Part shown: one piece after another, positions 24,493 to 24,645 of the stretch | Numbering within the stretch: position 1 is the first letter of the stretch | How the letters are laid out: every line of letters starts with the position of its first letter | Source of the DNA: an uncultured Alcaligenaceae bacterium | Lineage (GTDB): Bacteria; Pseudomonadota; Gammaproteobacteria; Burkholderiales; Burkholderiaceae_B | Length of the DNA stretch: 24,645 nt | Direction of reading: 5' to 3' | Assembly: GCA_937908115.1 (NCBI GenBank) | Contig: CALEQZ010000078.1 | Span: 1-24,645, forward strand | The notes under the pieces: model-generated | The model's input: only the letters and a program-made list of their open reading frames with translations | What the model was told of the DNA's origin: nothing | Databases searched by the model: none | Made by a program: the position numbers and the translations under genes

Positions 24493-24645
24493 TCATTTCT
24501 TGGCGCGCCTGGCTGCCTGCGTACCGGCCCCGGCCTTGCGCCGGGCCGTGCCCGGGCGGGCGCCTGCACGCAGTGTCAGCGCGCTGCCCGCGCGCTTGGC
24601 CGCCCCGGCCGGTTTGCCGGCCTTGCGGGCCGCTGGCTGGCCGGC
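24493..24645 (-). CDS. yhbY: C-terminal tail of a basic protein, probably YhbY (runs off window)
   Basis: Reading the minus strand from the window edge gives 50 codons open to a TGA at 24495-24493. The product is strongly basic and Ala/Gly-rich, ending in RRKAGAGTQAARRAKK. Such Lys/Arg/Ala tails follow the CRS1-YhbY RNA-binding domain in Bordetella-like YhbY, a ribosome-assembly protein, and yhbY convergent to greA is the common betaproteobacterial order. The domain itself lies outside the window, so the identity is inferred from position and tail composition. Only 3 nt separate it from greA, leaving no room for a terminator between them. Confidence 0.5.
   Translation of the reverse strand, partial: AGQPAARKAGKPAGAAKRAGSALTLRAGARPGTARRKAGAGTQAARRAKK

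Overview
The window is a GC-rich stretch of a betaproteobacterial chromosome, most likely Bordetella or a close Alcaligenaceae relative. The grounds are the dnaX-ebfC-recR and carA-carB gene orders, an orphan Bug-type (TctC family) solute receptor, an LpxO lipid A hydroxylase, several LysR regulators and strong G/C bias at third codon positions. This placement comes from gene content and remembered family features; no database was consulted. I see no insertion sequence, phage gene, CRISPR array, tRNA or rRNA.

Layout. 1-1761 (+): the 3' end of dnaX, then ebfC and recR. 1949-5215 (+): an ABC importer of the nitrate/sulfonate/taurine type (receptor, ATPase, permease) followed by a cysteine-free carboxymuconolactone-decarboxylase-like protein. 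5243-6199 (-): transaldolase, divergent from carA. 6263-10677 (+): carA and carB, ended by a clear intrinsic terminator. 10853-14223 (+): a LysR regulator, a dihydroxyacetophenone-dioxygenase-like cupin, an orphan Bug receptor and an SDR dehydrogenase, which look like a small catabolic cluster. 14383-16268 (+): a 43-codon small ORF overlapping lpxO, then lpxO and a second SDR. 16298-22079 (-): a tightly packed operon read as receptor, two-domain permease, ATPase, LysR regulator and histidine phosphatase. 22363-23679 (+): a uracil-type NCS2 permease. 24013-24489 (+): greA. 24493-24645 (-): the basic C-terminal tail of a gene that is probably yhbY.

The coding content is mostly recognisable. The more interesting material is regulatory. 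(1) The carA promoter has a perfect TATAAT followed, at the right distance, by a GTTTGA start, which resembles the UTP-sensitive stuttering start of E. coli carAB. (2) Two separate LysR-linked operons each carry an ATCA-N7-TGAT (T-N11-A) element upstream. (3) A perfect 11-bp hairpin plus T6 lies directly before the greA ribosome-binding site, like the attenuated greA leader (GraL) of E. coli. (4) A 43-codon ORF with its own Shine-Dalgarno shares an ATGA stop/start with lpxO. (5) About 13 kb of accessory genes sit between carB and greA, which are close neighbours in many betaproteobacteria.

I did not find a convincing new defence system or mobile element. The best candidates for undescribed biology are the small ORF before lpxO, the cupin/Bug/SDR cluster and the receptor-to-phosphatase operon, whose substrates cannot be read from sequence.
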